Of a stretch of 22,373 nucleotides of DNA, positions 14,842-22,369 are shown in pieces. A program made the position numbers and the translations under genes. Position 1 is the first letter of the stretch. Each line of letters starts with the position of its first letter. This DNA comes from a virus, in IMG/VR virus record IMGVR_UViG_3300034198_007374, positions 1 through 22,373 of that record; one strand, written 5' to 3'. The notes under the pieces are model-generated. The model had not been told where the DNA came from, did not search any database, and was given only the letters and a program-made list of their open reading frames with translations.

Positions 14842-14858
14842 CCGAGGATCTCCCTCGG
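14842..14858 (-). promoter_or_regulatory. Hairpin in the gp32 mRNA leader
   Basis: CCGAGG and CCTCGG pair over 6 bp around loop GAGAT, ending 14 nt before the gp32 AUG and directly next to GGGGAAAG, which would be the ribosome site. T4 gp32 represses its own translation through a structured leader upstream of its start. This hairpin is a candidate counterpart, but no pseudoknot partner for the loop was seen. Confidence 0.6.
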
Positions 14859-14872
14859 CCTAGTGTTCTATT

Positions 14873-14900
14873 AATATATAACCCAATACAAATCAGTCAA
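14873..14900 (-). promoter_or_regulatory. Sigma70-like promoter for gp32
   Basis: TTGACT (14900-14895) and TATATT (14878-14873) are spaced 16 bp, a good host-type promoter. The -35 box overlaps the last codons and stop of gp33 (CTTGACTGA). Transcription would start near 14866, before the leader hairpin, allowing gp32 expression without late factors. Confidence 0.6.
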
Positions 14901-15126
14901 GAGGTAACTTTTTGGTTTTTCCCTTTTTTAATAGGTGCAAATTTTTTGCTTCTTGTTCTAACTTTTCAATTATTGGTTTTGTTAAGAGTTTTGCTGAGGC
15001 TGAGGGATCCAAACCCATCTCCTCTGTAATTTCTAAAATACAATCCATAAAACTCATTTTAGTTAATGAAACTCTTGATATTACTTTGTTTGAAAATTGT
15101 TCTTTTGCTAAATCATCGATGTACAT
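14893..15126 (-). CDS. gp33: Late promoter transcription coactivator gp33-like
   Basis: The 77-aa product matches the pattern of gp33-like proteins of cyanophage-type T4 relatives: SFMDCILEITEEMGLDPSAS, then AKLLTKPIIEKLEQEAKNLH and a terminal KKLPLD. T4 gp33 bridges RNA polymerase to the sliding clamp for late transcription. In T4 it lies in the gene 33-59-32 group, which supports the call. Here gp59 is absent between 33 and 32. A stop (TAA) lies in frame just before the ATG, fixing the start. The nearest SD (GGAGG) is 21 nt upstream, too far for ordinary use. Confidence 0.65.
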   Translation of the reverse strand: MYIDDLAKEQFSNKVISRVSLTKMSFMDCILEITEEMGLDPSASAKLLTKPIIEKLEQEAKNLHLLKKGKTKKLPLD

Positions 15127-15149
15127 ATGGTTATTTTATATCACATTCC
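15124..15149 (-). promoter_or_regulatory. Extended -10 promoter and displaced Shine-Dalgarno before gp33
   Basis: The minus strand reads GGAGGAATGTGATATAAAATAACCATATG. TGATATAAA is an extended -10 box (TGn-TATAAA) ending 8-11 nt before the gp33 AUG, implying a very short leader. GGAGG immediately precedes ATGTGA, a start directly followed by a stop. The SD is therefore not at a usable distance for gp33. Confidence 0.45.
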
Positions 15150-15173
15150 TCCAAAATCCAATAAATAATATAA

Positions 15174-15181
15174 TATAAATA
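15174..15181 (+). promoter_or_regulatory. Late promoter TATAAATA for the appendage operon
   Basis: A perfect TATAAATA with downstream TTCTAGACATAAGGATCAAAAATG leaves a 21-nt gap to the first ATG with an AAGGA ribosome site. This is a conventional late promoter with leader, in contrast to the abutting elements at gp13, gp25, gp48 and gp4. Confidence 0.8.
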
Positions 15182-15202
15182 TTCTAGACATAAGGATCAA
15201 AA

Positions 15203-16159
15203 ATGGCAATTTCACCATATTACGGAAGCAATTATATTGGGTTGAACAGCGGAGCAACAGTATTCATCGGTGCAGATTCAATTTTGGATCCCGGTGGATA
15301 TACGTACTATACACAATATTTTAAGTTAATGTATGGTGTTACTGGAACTGGAACACCAGTAACATCCGCCAATCCACTTCCAGTTAGCGTAGCGGGTGGA
15401 ATGACGGCTACAATTTCTGGATTCACCGGAACAATTACAATTCAAGGAACACCAAGCGGAACAGCCGTTCCAGTTTCAGGAACTGTATCTGTATCAGGAT
15501 TGACTGGTGCGCCTGTATATGTCAGAACTGCTACAGGTGCACAAGTAGAGGTTACTGGTGGCCGATATATCAATAAAACAAATGACGCTATCTCTGTATA
15601 TGGTCCTGCAGGATCAACTTATGTTTATGTAAACATTGCAGGCACTGGTGGAAATTTTGCAACCGTTTCAAATGGTGCTCTTAATGTTAACATATCCGGA
15701 GCAACCATTTCTGCAACAATTCCTTCGACGGTTACTGTTGTGGGTCTATCTGGTGCAACTGCCGTTGCTGTCACCGTAGGTAATACAGTTGGAATCAATG
15801 ATACGAACATAACTAATGGAATGACTGCAATCTATGGTCAGGTAGTTGGTTTACGTGCAGATCTTGGAGGGTTTGCGGTTACCAGACCATCCTCTTTCAA
15901 AAATAGCAGAGTTAGCGCAACAGTTTCTGTTTCACAACTCGATGCTGTTGGATTTAGTGCTAGCAGCGGCGTGAATCTAAAAGCTCTATCAACAAATACA
16001 GATTTAATCTATATCGGTAATACCGGATCTTTTACCGGGTCATCTGTTGGATTTGCCATGGATCCCGGAGATTCAGTTTTCTTAAATATTGTCAACACAA
16101 ATAAAATTTGGATTCAATCTAATTCTGGAACACAAGTAATAACTTATCTTGCATCTTAA
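15203..16159 (+). CDS. Putative virion surface/fibre-type protein, Gly/Thr/Val-rich
   Basis: The 318-aa product is dominated by Gly, Thr, Ser, Val and Ala in short alternating repeats (TATISGFTGTITIQGT, TVSVSGLTGAPVYV, NVNISGATISATIPSTV), typical of beta-rich fibre or decoration proteins. The last 60 residues (GVNLKALSTNTDLIYIGNTG, then GFAMDPGDSVFLNIVNTNKI) match a small beta-sandwich pattern often seen at the ends of virion proteins. There is no signal peptide. It heads a three-gene late operon. The specific role (head fibre, whisker or tail fibre) is unknown. Confidence 0.75.
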   Translation: MAISPYYGSNYIGLNSGATVFIGADSILDPGGYTYYTQYFKLMYGVTGTGTPVTSANPLPVSVAGGMTATISGFTGTITIQGTPSGTAVPVSGTVSVSGLTGAPVYVRTATGAQVEVTGGRYINKTNDAISVYGPAGSTYVYVNIAGTGGNFATVSNGALNVNISGATISATIPSTVTVVGLSGATAVAVTVGNTVGINDTNITNGMTAIYGQVVGLRADLGGFAVTRPSSFKNSRVSATVSVSQLDAVGFSASSGVNLKALSTNTDLIYIGNTGSFTGSSVGFAMDPGDSVFLNIVNTNKIWIQSNSGTQVITYLAS

Positions 16160-16162
16160 TAA

Positions 16163-17446
16163 ATGTCTTTATTTACTTTAAACAATGTTAGAAGTATTGT
16201 AAACACGGGAATCGTGTTGCAAGGATCGACATTGGATCCGTGCTATGCAAATGGGTGGATGAATACTCCTCCAAATATTTTGCTAAGTGGATCAACCTGC
16301 TATCTTGATTATACTGATACATATGATACATCTGATAGAACGTTATTGAAAAAAATATTTTCAACCATTCCTGCTGGAACAACTGTATATATTGATCCAA
16401 TAGAATATTATGATGAAGTTAAAAATATAAGAACAAATGTTGGTGGTACTTTCACCTATTCATCTACTTTTAATAATACAAAAACTATTATTGGAAAAAT
16501 AGTTTCTGGGTTTACAGGGATAACAACATACAATTTTTTTGATAAATCAAATTTTACAAAACCATTGCAGTTTACTTTAGGTTATACAGGTGGATCTACC
16601 GCAGCAAACTATATAATACATTCACTACCCAATAAAAATAATACATCTTTTAGCAATTCTGGTGTACTTGGTTCTGTTTTTAATTTTGAAGAATATATTG
16701 AAATCAGTGGTTCTACTTTAAATTCGGGTCGTTTAAAAATTTATGGAATTTTAAAATTAAAAGATAATACTGAGCTTTTATATACAACTGTATCTTTAAC
16801 AAATGAAAATAGATTTACTACAGCGACAACACTAAATTATTATATTCGTGGTTTATCAGATGTGTCTATGATTTCTAAATCACAATCTGCTTTGGGTGCA
16901 TTTACTCTGTATGATCAAAATTTGATCAAATATGATTGTTTTGACAATCAAAATGAATATCAAACATTTTTAAGAGCACAGGGAAGTACGTATTACGGTT
17001 ATTGGCTTCCCTGTCAAAGTTGTGGTAACTTTGTCGAGAGTTATTCATATGCTAATAATGGAAACAAAACTCTTGCATATTCAAATAGCATTTATTTTTC
17101 AATTGCACAGACGACAACCACAACAAATAATGTAAATACTTCTCCATATGCGGTATATACAAACAGATCTTACAGCTCTACATCAAGTGCGATTTCGAGT
17201 ATATCTTTTGGTCCAAATAATTTAAAAATTGATTTGAGCCATCCATCGCTGCAGGGATGGTCTGTCGATCTATTCTCTGATTTAAATTTGTCGCAAAAAC
17301 TTGCAACATCATATTATCGTTCTGGTGTTCCGGGTTTTGATCAAAGTTATATACTTTTAATTTATAGTTCTTCATTGCCCAAAACGTTGTACTGTTTATT
17401 TGATGGGCCCACACAATTGACTGTTACAATATCTCTATCAAATTAA
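16163..17446 (+). CDS. Putative structural protein, fibre-operon member
   Basis: The 427-aa product is rich in Ser, Thr, Asn and Tyr and is not recognised. The C-terminal 90 residues (LKIDLSHPSLQGWSVDLFSD, then YRSGVPGFDQSYILLIYSSS and LPKTLYCLF) resemble the His-Pro and 'tLYy.c' layout of cupredoxin-like domains seen in marine phage virion proteins, but without the full metal-ligand set. It starts 3 nt after the preceding stop and has no clear Shine-Dalgarno, so coupling to the 318-aa gene is likely. Confidence 0.65.
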   Translation: MSLFTLNNVRSIVNTGIVLQGSTLDPCYANGWMNTPPNILLSGSTCYLDYTDTYDTSDRTLLKKIFSTIPAGTTVYIDPIEYYDEVKNIRTNVGGTFTYSSTFNNTKTIIGKIVSGFTGITTYNFFDKSNFTKPLQFTLGYTGGSTAANYIIHSLPNKNNTSFSNSGVLGSVFNFEEYIEISGSTLNSGRLKIYGILKLKDNTELLYTTVSLTNENRFTTATTLNYYIRGLSDVSMISKSQSALGAFTLYDQNLIKYDCFDNQNEYQTFLRAQGSTYYGYWLPCQSCGNFVESYSYANNGNKTLAYSNSIYFSIAQTTTTTNNVNTSPYAVYTNRSYSSTSSAISSISFGPNNLKIDLSHPSLQGWSVDLFSDLNLSQKLATSYYRSGVPGFDQSYILLIYSSSLPKTLYCLFDGPTQLTVTISLSN

Positions 17447-17448
17447 AC

Positions 17449-17733
17449 ATGTTTAAAGGACAGTTTAAATTTAATAATGCTAATGGAATATCAAGTACTT
17501 ATTCCATAGGAGATATTGTTACATATCAAGGTAAATTATACAGAGCAACTAAATTAAATCAAAAAAGTCCAATACAAGATCCAACAAGTTGGAAATATTT
17601 AAACAATACAGAACCTTTTAAGGGATCTTTACCACCAGTAAATCCGAAAGAAAATCAAATTTGGGTTGCTGATTCGGGAATTAGTTATATTTATTTTTAT
17701 GATGGTGATTCATATCAATGGATTGCTGTATAA
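17449..17733 (+). CDS. Small carbohydrate-binding/fibre-tip-like protein
   Basis: The 94-aa product has two short modules. Residues 17-50 (YSIGDIVTYQGKLYRATKLN, then PTSWKYL) fit the CBM5/12-like aromatic pattern of small polysaccharide-binding domains. Residues 60-93 (LPPVNPKENQIWVADSGISY, then YFYDGDSYQWIAV) match a motif common at phage fibre ends. It follows the 427-aa gene with a 2-nt gap and ends 2 nt from a convergent gene. A role in host surface contact is inferred. Confidence 0.6.
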   Translation: MFKGQFKFNNANGISSTYSIGDIVTYQGKLYRATKLNQKSPIQDPTSWKYLNNTEPFKGSLPPVNPKENQIWVADSGISYIYFYDGDSYQWIAV

Positions 17734-17735
17734 TT

Positions 17736-18191
17736 TTATTTATTTTTTGCACCACAATTACAAGATCTTTTTGGATTTCTTACCAAGTTACGGGATAATG
17801 GTTTGTGTTCTTTATGATTTGAATCTTTTAAATCAATAGTAACAAGTTCTGATGTTTTCCAATCTTCTGGAAGAGATAATCGATTATCAATATAAACAAA
17901 TGGTATATAAAAATTCCATTTATTAAAATATTGTCTTCTTTTTTCACAACCACATTCTTTAAATAATTTAGTAATCAACCATTTCAATCCAGTTTTTTTA
18001 GTAATTGTATCAATAATATCGCCTACTGGTTTTTCTAAAAAACCAAACTTTATAGAGATTGATTTTTTATAATTTTTTTTACGTTGTTCATTCCATGATT
18101 TCATCTGTTGCTTATCTGTTAATTCTAAAATATCAGAAGTGTTTATTTGTTGTTTTATTCCGTTGATTATTACTGTTTTATTTGTATTCAT
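17736..18191 (-). CDS. Phage protein with conserved-looking CGCxxRR motif
   Basis: The 151-aa product shows a central block GFLEKPVGDIIDTITKKTGL followed by KELFKECGCEKRRQYFNKW-like sequence (residues about 50-93; visible order C-G-C-E-K-R-R). This resembles a small domain I have seen in many phage proteins with a 'GdvIekiTkatGIk...CGC.kRk..LN' pattern. Function is unknown. The C-terminus ends with a second pair, CNCG. It follows the 1275-aa gene by 9 nt with a GAGAA ribosome site, so it is cotranscribed with it. Metal binding is possible. Confidence 0.7.
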   Translation of the reverse strand: MNTNKTVIINGIKQQINTSDILELTDKQQMKSWNEQRKKNYKKSISIKFGFLEKPVGDIIDTITKKTGLKWLITKLFKECGCEKRRQYFNKWNFYIPFVYIDNRLSLPEDWKTSELVTIDLKDSNHKEHKPLSRNLVRNPKRSCNCGAKNK

Positions 18192-18200
18192 ATAAAATTC

Positions 18201-21200
18201 TCAATATTCATATATTGCTGGATCAATATCGGTATCTATTATATGTGGTAATTTAATTCTACCACTTTTAGAAATCTTACACCAAAATGGATTTGATGTA
18301 CAAGTACCATCATTGCCAACCTTATTCAGGAATCCAGCCATTAATGCACCTGGACATAATATTTCTCCTACAGAAGTTGGAGTTTGACATATGCACCATG
18401 CATATGGATTTGAACCCGGATCTGGCACTCCACACGAACTTTGACATTCTGCAATTGTTTGAACGGTTTTTCCCATTGGTGTATCAGGTGTTAATACATG
18501 AAGAGGTGCTGGTACATTTATTATATTTTCTGTATAATACAAATTTCCATTTGGATCTTCTTGTGGAGAATAAAAATGTGTATTTAAATTTTCTTGATAT
18601 TTTTGTACTTTTCCACCAAATCTTGCATAGCAATAATTGTTTCCAGAGCACTGGCAAATAGTACAACTTACATTTTCGACTGTGTGTTGCTTTCCCCAAC
18701 CATAACTGGATGTTGAACATACAACAGCAAGGGGATGATATTCAAAACCATTATAACCACAATTAAAATCACATGAACCTACTCCCAAAACTGGACACGA
18801 TTTCGCACCGCATTCACATATGTCGCATGGATTTGTAATAAAATTATTTTTTGGTTCTGGATTTGTCGCTCCAAATTCTCTAAATGCCTCTGGTGATTCT
18901 GGACATTTAACAAAACAAGCATCTCCACATTCATTACATTTTTTAGATGGTCCAAACAAAATATTTGACCACTCTTGTGAGGTTATTTTATCGTTTGGTG
19001 ATTTTCCAATACATTGGCAGCAAGTAATACCAAATAAATCTTTGCATAATTTATTATCTATTCCCGTAGTATTTGGATCGAATAAAAAATTTACGGCTGG
19101 AGCACAACTTGCTGAACATCGTGCTCCACAACAAAATTGACCTTTACATATACTATTACTTGGAATCGAACAATCTTCGACACATCTAACAGAAGATGGA
19201 GCTCCACTGGGATCCCAACATATTCCTTGATAACCACATTCAACGTTGTTTGGATTAGTTGGATCACTATCACCACCAACACTATAACCATTATCGCTGC
19301 ATTTTGTTGATTCTAAATCCTGATTGAGATTAATTCCGCTGCATAAAGTTAAAATACCATTATCAAAATTTGATTCCTTAGGAGAATATTTAATTAATAC
19401 ATTTGGTGCATACCACATATTTTCTGGATGGAAAGTAATATCTGGACCATATCCGTATATATTAAATGGACTACAACCCGTTGAATCACCGCTGCAATAT
19501 TCGCAGTCATCAATATTTAAACACAAGCTTCCCCATTTAACTAAATTCCATGTTCCGGGAATGGCTCTAAAAAATAATTGTCTATTCACATAACCAGGAG
19601 CATTTTTACTATACTGTTTATCAGTATTATAGTATTTTGAATACTGTAAATCTTGAATTTTATATTCTGAAGGAAATCCCGATCCAACACTAGGATCTAT
19701 TTCTCCAGTTATACAATTATAAAATCCAGTTTCGTGTTCTTTAAAAATTTTATCTGGATTTACTGTATTTTCCTTATAGAGAATAAGTCCACCATATGGA
19801 ACTGTTTTTCCATCTCCATACCAACCATATTGCCCTTGACCACTTGGATCTCCCCACTGCAAGTAGTTTGGTGGTATTACTTTTCTAATTGGAGCAAATT
19901 GTGCCAATCCATCAATACCGCTCTCCGGGAACATTTCTGCTGGAGTACACATTCTTCCATAAGCATCATAATATTTTTGTTTTAATGAAATAAAATCACT
20001 GGGTGGCACTGGAACCGGATATCCCGGTTCCCATGGAAGATAATATGCACCACTTGGACCGTTCGCCATTCCAGTTTCAATTATCTGTTTAATCTCATTG
20101 TAGATATTTTCTCTGTGATCTCTTGTACCGATAATTCCGGCTTCGCACATGGCTCCCAAAATATCTCGAACAATTTGAACGTATTTGTGTCCATCACTCG
20201 AACAACCGGGTGGAAACATTCCTTTTCCACGACCATCTGGTAATCCATTATCTGAAATAGAATTGCTAAACATACTAAAGTATGATAGAAATTTTTCAAC
20301 TGTCATCGGAATAGATCCTTGTGATTGATCTGGATCTGCAAATGCCTCAAAAATTCCCAAACGTTTTGCATATTCTAAATCAAACTGGAATAAAGGAGTT
20401 CCAGAACTTTTATAAGTAAAAATTTTAGGTGTAGTTCTTGTAAGCCAGTATCCCCATCTATCTTTTGGATTTGCGGATGATCCATTAGTTCCAGTTCCTC
20501 CAAATCCTGTTTGTGGTGGAATTGTAGGTCCAGCAGCATTTACGTCGTCTAAATTAGTACCCATATAATGGAAGTAATGTTCTAAATGAACAGTTCCAAC
20601 AAATTGGCTAAAGAATGTGCTCTCGCCAAGCATTGGTGTGTATTGTTCCATTTTAAATGTGTAATTTGAAGTATCTGGAGTTTGGGCTATACCAAAATTT
20701 TCTCTATGCAATTGTTCATAATCATATAAACCATAATCACCCAATCCAGTAGTTATGTAACTTACACCCAAATCATATGTTTTTACAGGTGAACTAACAT
20801 CACCACCACCGGCACAGAACACATCAAAAGCCCAAGGATAACTTGTCAGCATCAATCGACGCATATATGGACTCATAGCACAATAATTACAATAATTTTG
20901 TCTAAATCCTCCACTGGATGGTTTATATAATGTATCAATTAAGTCAAAATTTACAAAAAAAGCAGTACCACCCAATTTAGGTACATTTACACCCATATTA
21001 AAAGTATTATCAGAACCCAATATAGTTGATGTTTTTTGTGAATTTGTACGACCTTGTAGTGGCGAATAAAAAACATCTCCCTGTGCTGCTATACGTGTTT
21101 CTATAATTCGTGTAGTTAACATAGGAGTATGATTTAATACCGTAGTCGCATATTGATCCATCCACTCGCAGTCACTGGCACTTTCATTACCATTAGCCAC

Positions 21201-22028
21201 TTTATTCCAACAACTTACAGTAGGATCTACCAAACGAACTGGCGATGTATTTTTTGGATCTTCATAACAAGTACAACACGGAGTCATATCTTTGATGTTA
21301 TGAGAAGGATACAAAAATGATGTGTATTGAGTTAGCCAACCACCTATTGGAAGCCATGCTCTTCCCGTCATAGCCTCATCATTAGGTCCACCCGGAACCC
21401 TTATTGGAGAGGTTATGACATCTCCCCATATATTAAAATCATTCTCATGTGCTTCAGCAACCCAAGGTAATATTTGTGTACAACTGTCACATTTATTTGG
21501 TCTAGTCTCTATATTGTCAGTACTATAATCAGTTCCATAAATTTTTTGATAATAACAGTTTGAAAGATGTGAAACGCTAAAATCAAATCTAGGATCAAGT
21601 AGTGAAAATGCAGAACATTGTGGTATATTGGGGTCACCGTTAACAGCATATTTTGGTGGATACCAAGTCCAAGCACACCCAATATTTTTATATTTTTGTC
21701 TAACGGTTCGTGTTCTGGTTGGATATAGTTTTGTTTTTCCATAACAACATTTACAACCATCATTGGTAATTTTTTCTACTTCATTACCACTTTTGTAAAC
21801 GGCATCAGAACCAACACGTTGAAATAAAATGATTTCATCATCTGGATGTATTGGGTATACATTTACATTTTTAACTGTTTTATAACCACCAGTATCTGGA
21901 TCTGTTATCAAATTTCCATTAGAATCAAGAGCATATTCTCTATCAACTAATAGGTCACCGAGCATTGCGACATTATTTGTATAATTATACGGAGCGCAGC
22001 ATTTACAACAACAAGCTTTTTTAGGCAT
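18201..22028 (-). CDS. Giant cysteine-rich late protein (1275 aa)
   Basis: I do not recognise this protein. By my count it has about 65 cysteines. It opens with CCCKCC (residues 6-11) and has pairs or trios such as DGCKCC (about 92), CDSC, CCTC and CNYC. Residues about 840-1140 hold around 33 cysteines in spaced patterns like small disulfide or metal-knot repeats (CNECGDACFVKC, CDICECGAKSC, CTICQCSGNNYC). The central part (about 330-830) is aromatic- and Gly-rich without cysteine repeats. No signal peptide or membrane segment is evident, and it starts from a perfect late promoter, so a virion or host-contact role is likely. A very large phage-encoded metal-binding protein is an alternative. 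The ribosome site is TGAGAA. Confidence 0.8.
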   Translation of the reverse strand: MPKKACCCKCCAPYNYTNNVAMLGDLLVDREYALDSNGNLITDPDTGGYKTVKNVNVYPIHPDDEIILFQRVGSDAVYKSGNEVEKITNDGCKCCYGKTKLYPTRTRTVRQKYKNIGCAWTWYPPKYAVNGDPNIPQCSAFSLLDPRFDFSVSHLSNCYYQKIYGTDYSTDNIETRPNKCDSCTQILPWVAEAHENDFNIWGDVITSPIRVPGGPNDEAMTGRAWLPIGGWLTQYTSFLYPSHNIKDMTPCCTCYEDPKNTSPVRLVDPTVSCWNKVANGNESASDCEWMDQYATTVLNHTPMLTTRIIETRIAAQGDVFYSPLQGRTNSQKTSTILGSDNTFNMGVNVPKLGGTAFFVNFDLIDTLYKPSSGGFRQNYCNYCAMSPYMRRLMLTSYPWAFDVFCAGGGDVSSPVKTYDLGVSYITTGLGDYGLYDYEQLHRENFGIAQTPDTSNYTFKMEQYTPMLGESTFFSQFVGTVHLEHYFHYMGTNLDDVNAAGPTIPPQTGFGGTGTNGSSANPKDRWGYWLTRTTPKIFTYKSSGTPLFQFDLEYAKRLGIFEAFADPDQSQGSIPMTVEKFLSYFSMFSNSISDNGLPDGRGKGMFPPGCSSDGHKYVQIVRDILGAMCEAGIIGTRDHRENIYNEIKQIIETGMANGPSGAYYLPWEPGYPVPVPPSDFISLKQKYYDAYGRMCTPAEMFPESGIDGLAQFAPIRKVIPPNYLQWGDPSGQGQYGWYGDGKTVPYGGLILYKENTVNPDKIFKEHETGFYNCITGEIDPSVGSGFPSEYKIQDLQYSKYYNTDKQYSKNAPGYVNRQLFFRAIPGTWNLVKWGSLCLNIDDCEYCSGDSTGCSPFNIYGYGPDITFHPENMWYAPNVLIKYSPKESNFDNGILTLCSGINLNQDLESTKCSDNGYSVGGDSDPTNPNNVECGYQGICWDPSGAPSSVRCVEDCSIPSNSICKGQFCCGARCSASCAPAVNFLFDPNTTGIDNKLCKDLFGITCCQCIGKSPNDKITSQEWSNILFGPSKKCNECGDACFVKCPESPEAFREFGATNPEPKNNFITNPCDICECGAKSCPVLGVGSCDFNCGYNGFEYHPLAVVCSTSSYGWGKQHTVENVSCTICQCSGNNYCYARFGGKVQKYQENLNTHFYSPQEDPNGNLYYTENIINVPAPLHVLTPDTPMGKTVQTIAECQSSCGVPDPGSNPYAWCICQTPTSVGEILCPGALMAGFLNKVGNDGTCTSNPFWCKISKSGRIKLPHIIDTDIDPAIYEY

Positions 22029-22045
22029 AATAAGTTCTCACAATA

Positions 22046-22053
22046 TATTTATA
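22046..22053 (-). promoter_or_regulatory. Late promoter TATAAATA for the 1275-aa gene
   Basis: The minus strand reads CGTATAAATATATTGTGAGAAC. The octamer is a perfect match to the late consensus, 17 nt before the ATG at 22028, with a TGAGAA ribosome site between. It sits just downstream of the terminator of the upstream gene. Confidence 0.78.
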
Positions 22054-22060
22054 CGTAAAT

Positions 22061-22092
22061 ACAACAAAAGCCCTTTAAAGGGCTTTTGTTGT
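22061..22092. terminator. Perfect 32-bp palindrome acting as terminator
   Basis: The sequence ACAACAAAAGCCCTTT is followed by its exact reverse complement. On RNA it forms a stem AAAAGCCC/GGGCTTTT with loop TTTAAA and A/T flanks. It separates the 78-aa gene (ending 22111) from the late promoter at 22046. Confidence 0.88.
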
Positions 22093-22110
22093 GATAAATT
22101 TTATTAAATT

Positions 22111-22347
22111 TTATCGAGACCGATTACGGACTACACGGTAGTACGAACGACCATTCTTCGTCTCACGAACTACTGCATAGTTCATGTCAAAACGATCAAA
22201 TGCCTCACGGAGATCATGCATCGTTGCGCGCATGTTGTTAACACGGAAACGCTTGCGAGCCTCGCCAGCAGTCAGTGTGGTACCATTACGCATAAAATCA
22301 AACACTCTCTGAATCTTGGTCGGACGATCAACAGTAGTAATTTCCAT
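22111..22347 (-). CDS. Small winged-helix-like DNA-binding protein
   Basis: The 78-aa product looks like the small HTH proteins found in T4-type cyanophages. The order is a helix (IQRVFDFMRNG), a helix-turn-helix part (LTAGEARKRFRVNNMRATMH and DLREAF), and a beta wing (YAVVRETKNGRSYYRVV). It is strongly basic with 13 arginines, mostly CGN codons, unlike the late genes. AAAGGAAA is a good ribosome site 4 nt before the ATG, and a 12-bp palindrome sits just upstream. Role is unknown, probably a regulator. Confidence 0.75.
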   Translation of the reverse strand: MEITTVDRPTKIQRVFDFMRNGTTLTAGEARKRFRVNNMRATMHDLREAFDRFDMNYAVVRETKNGRSYYRVVRNRSR

Positions 22348-22357
22348 AAACTTTCCT

Positions 22358-22369
22358 TTCTTATAAGAA
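22358..22369. repeat. 12-bp palindrome upstream of the HTH gene
   Basis: TTCTTATAAGAA is a perfect palindrome directly before the ribosome site of the 78-aa gene. It could be an operator for that protein or part of a -10 region. The window ends four bases further, so the promoter context is not visible. Confidence 0.4.

Noticed and set aside
17731-17760. Terminator between the convergent 94-aa and 151-aa genes
   Set aside because: The short T-rich gap has no GC stem on either strand.
18287-20299. Several open frames opposite or shifted within the Cys-rich gene
   Set aside because: They are by-products of low-stop, AT-rich coding sequence; none has a ribosome site plus sensible composition.
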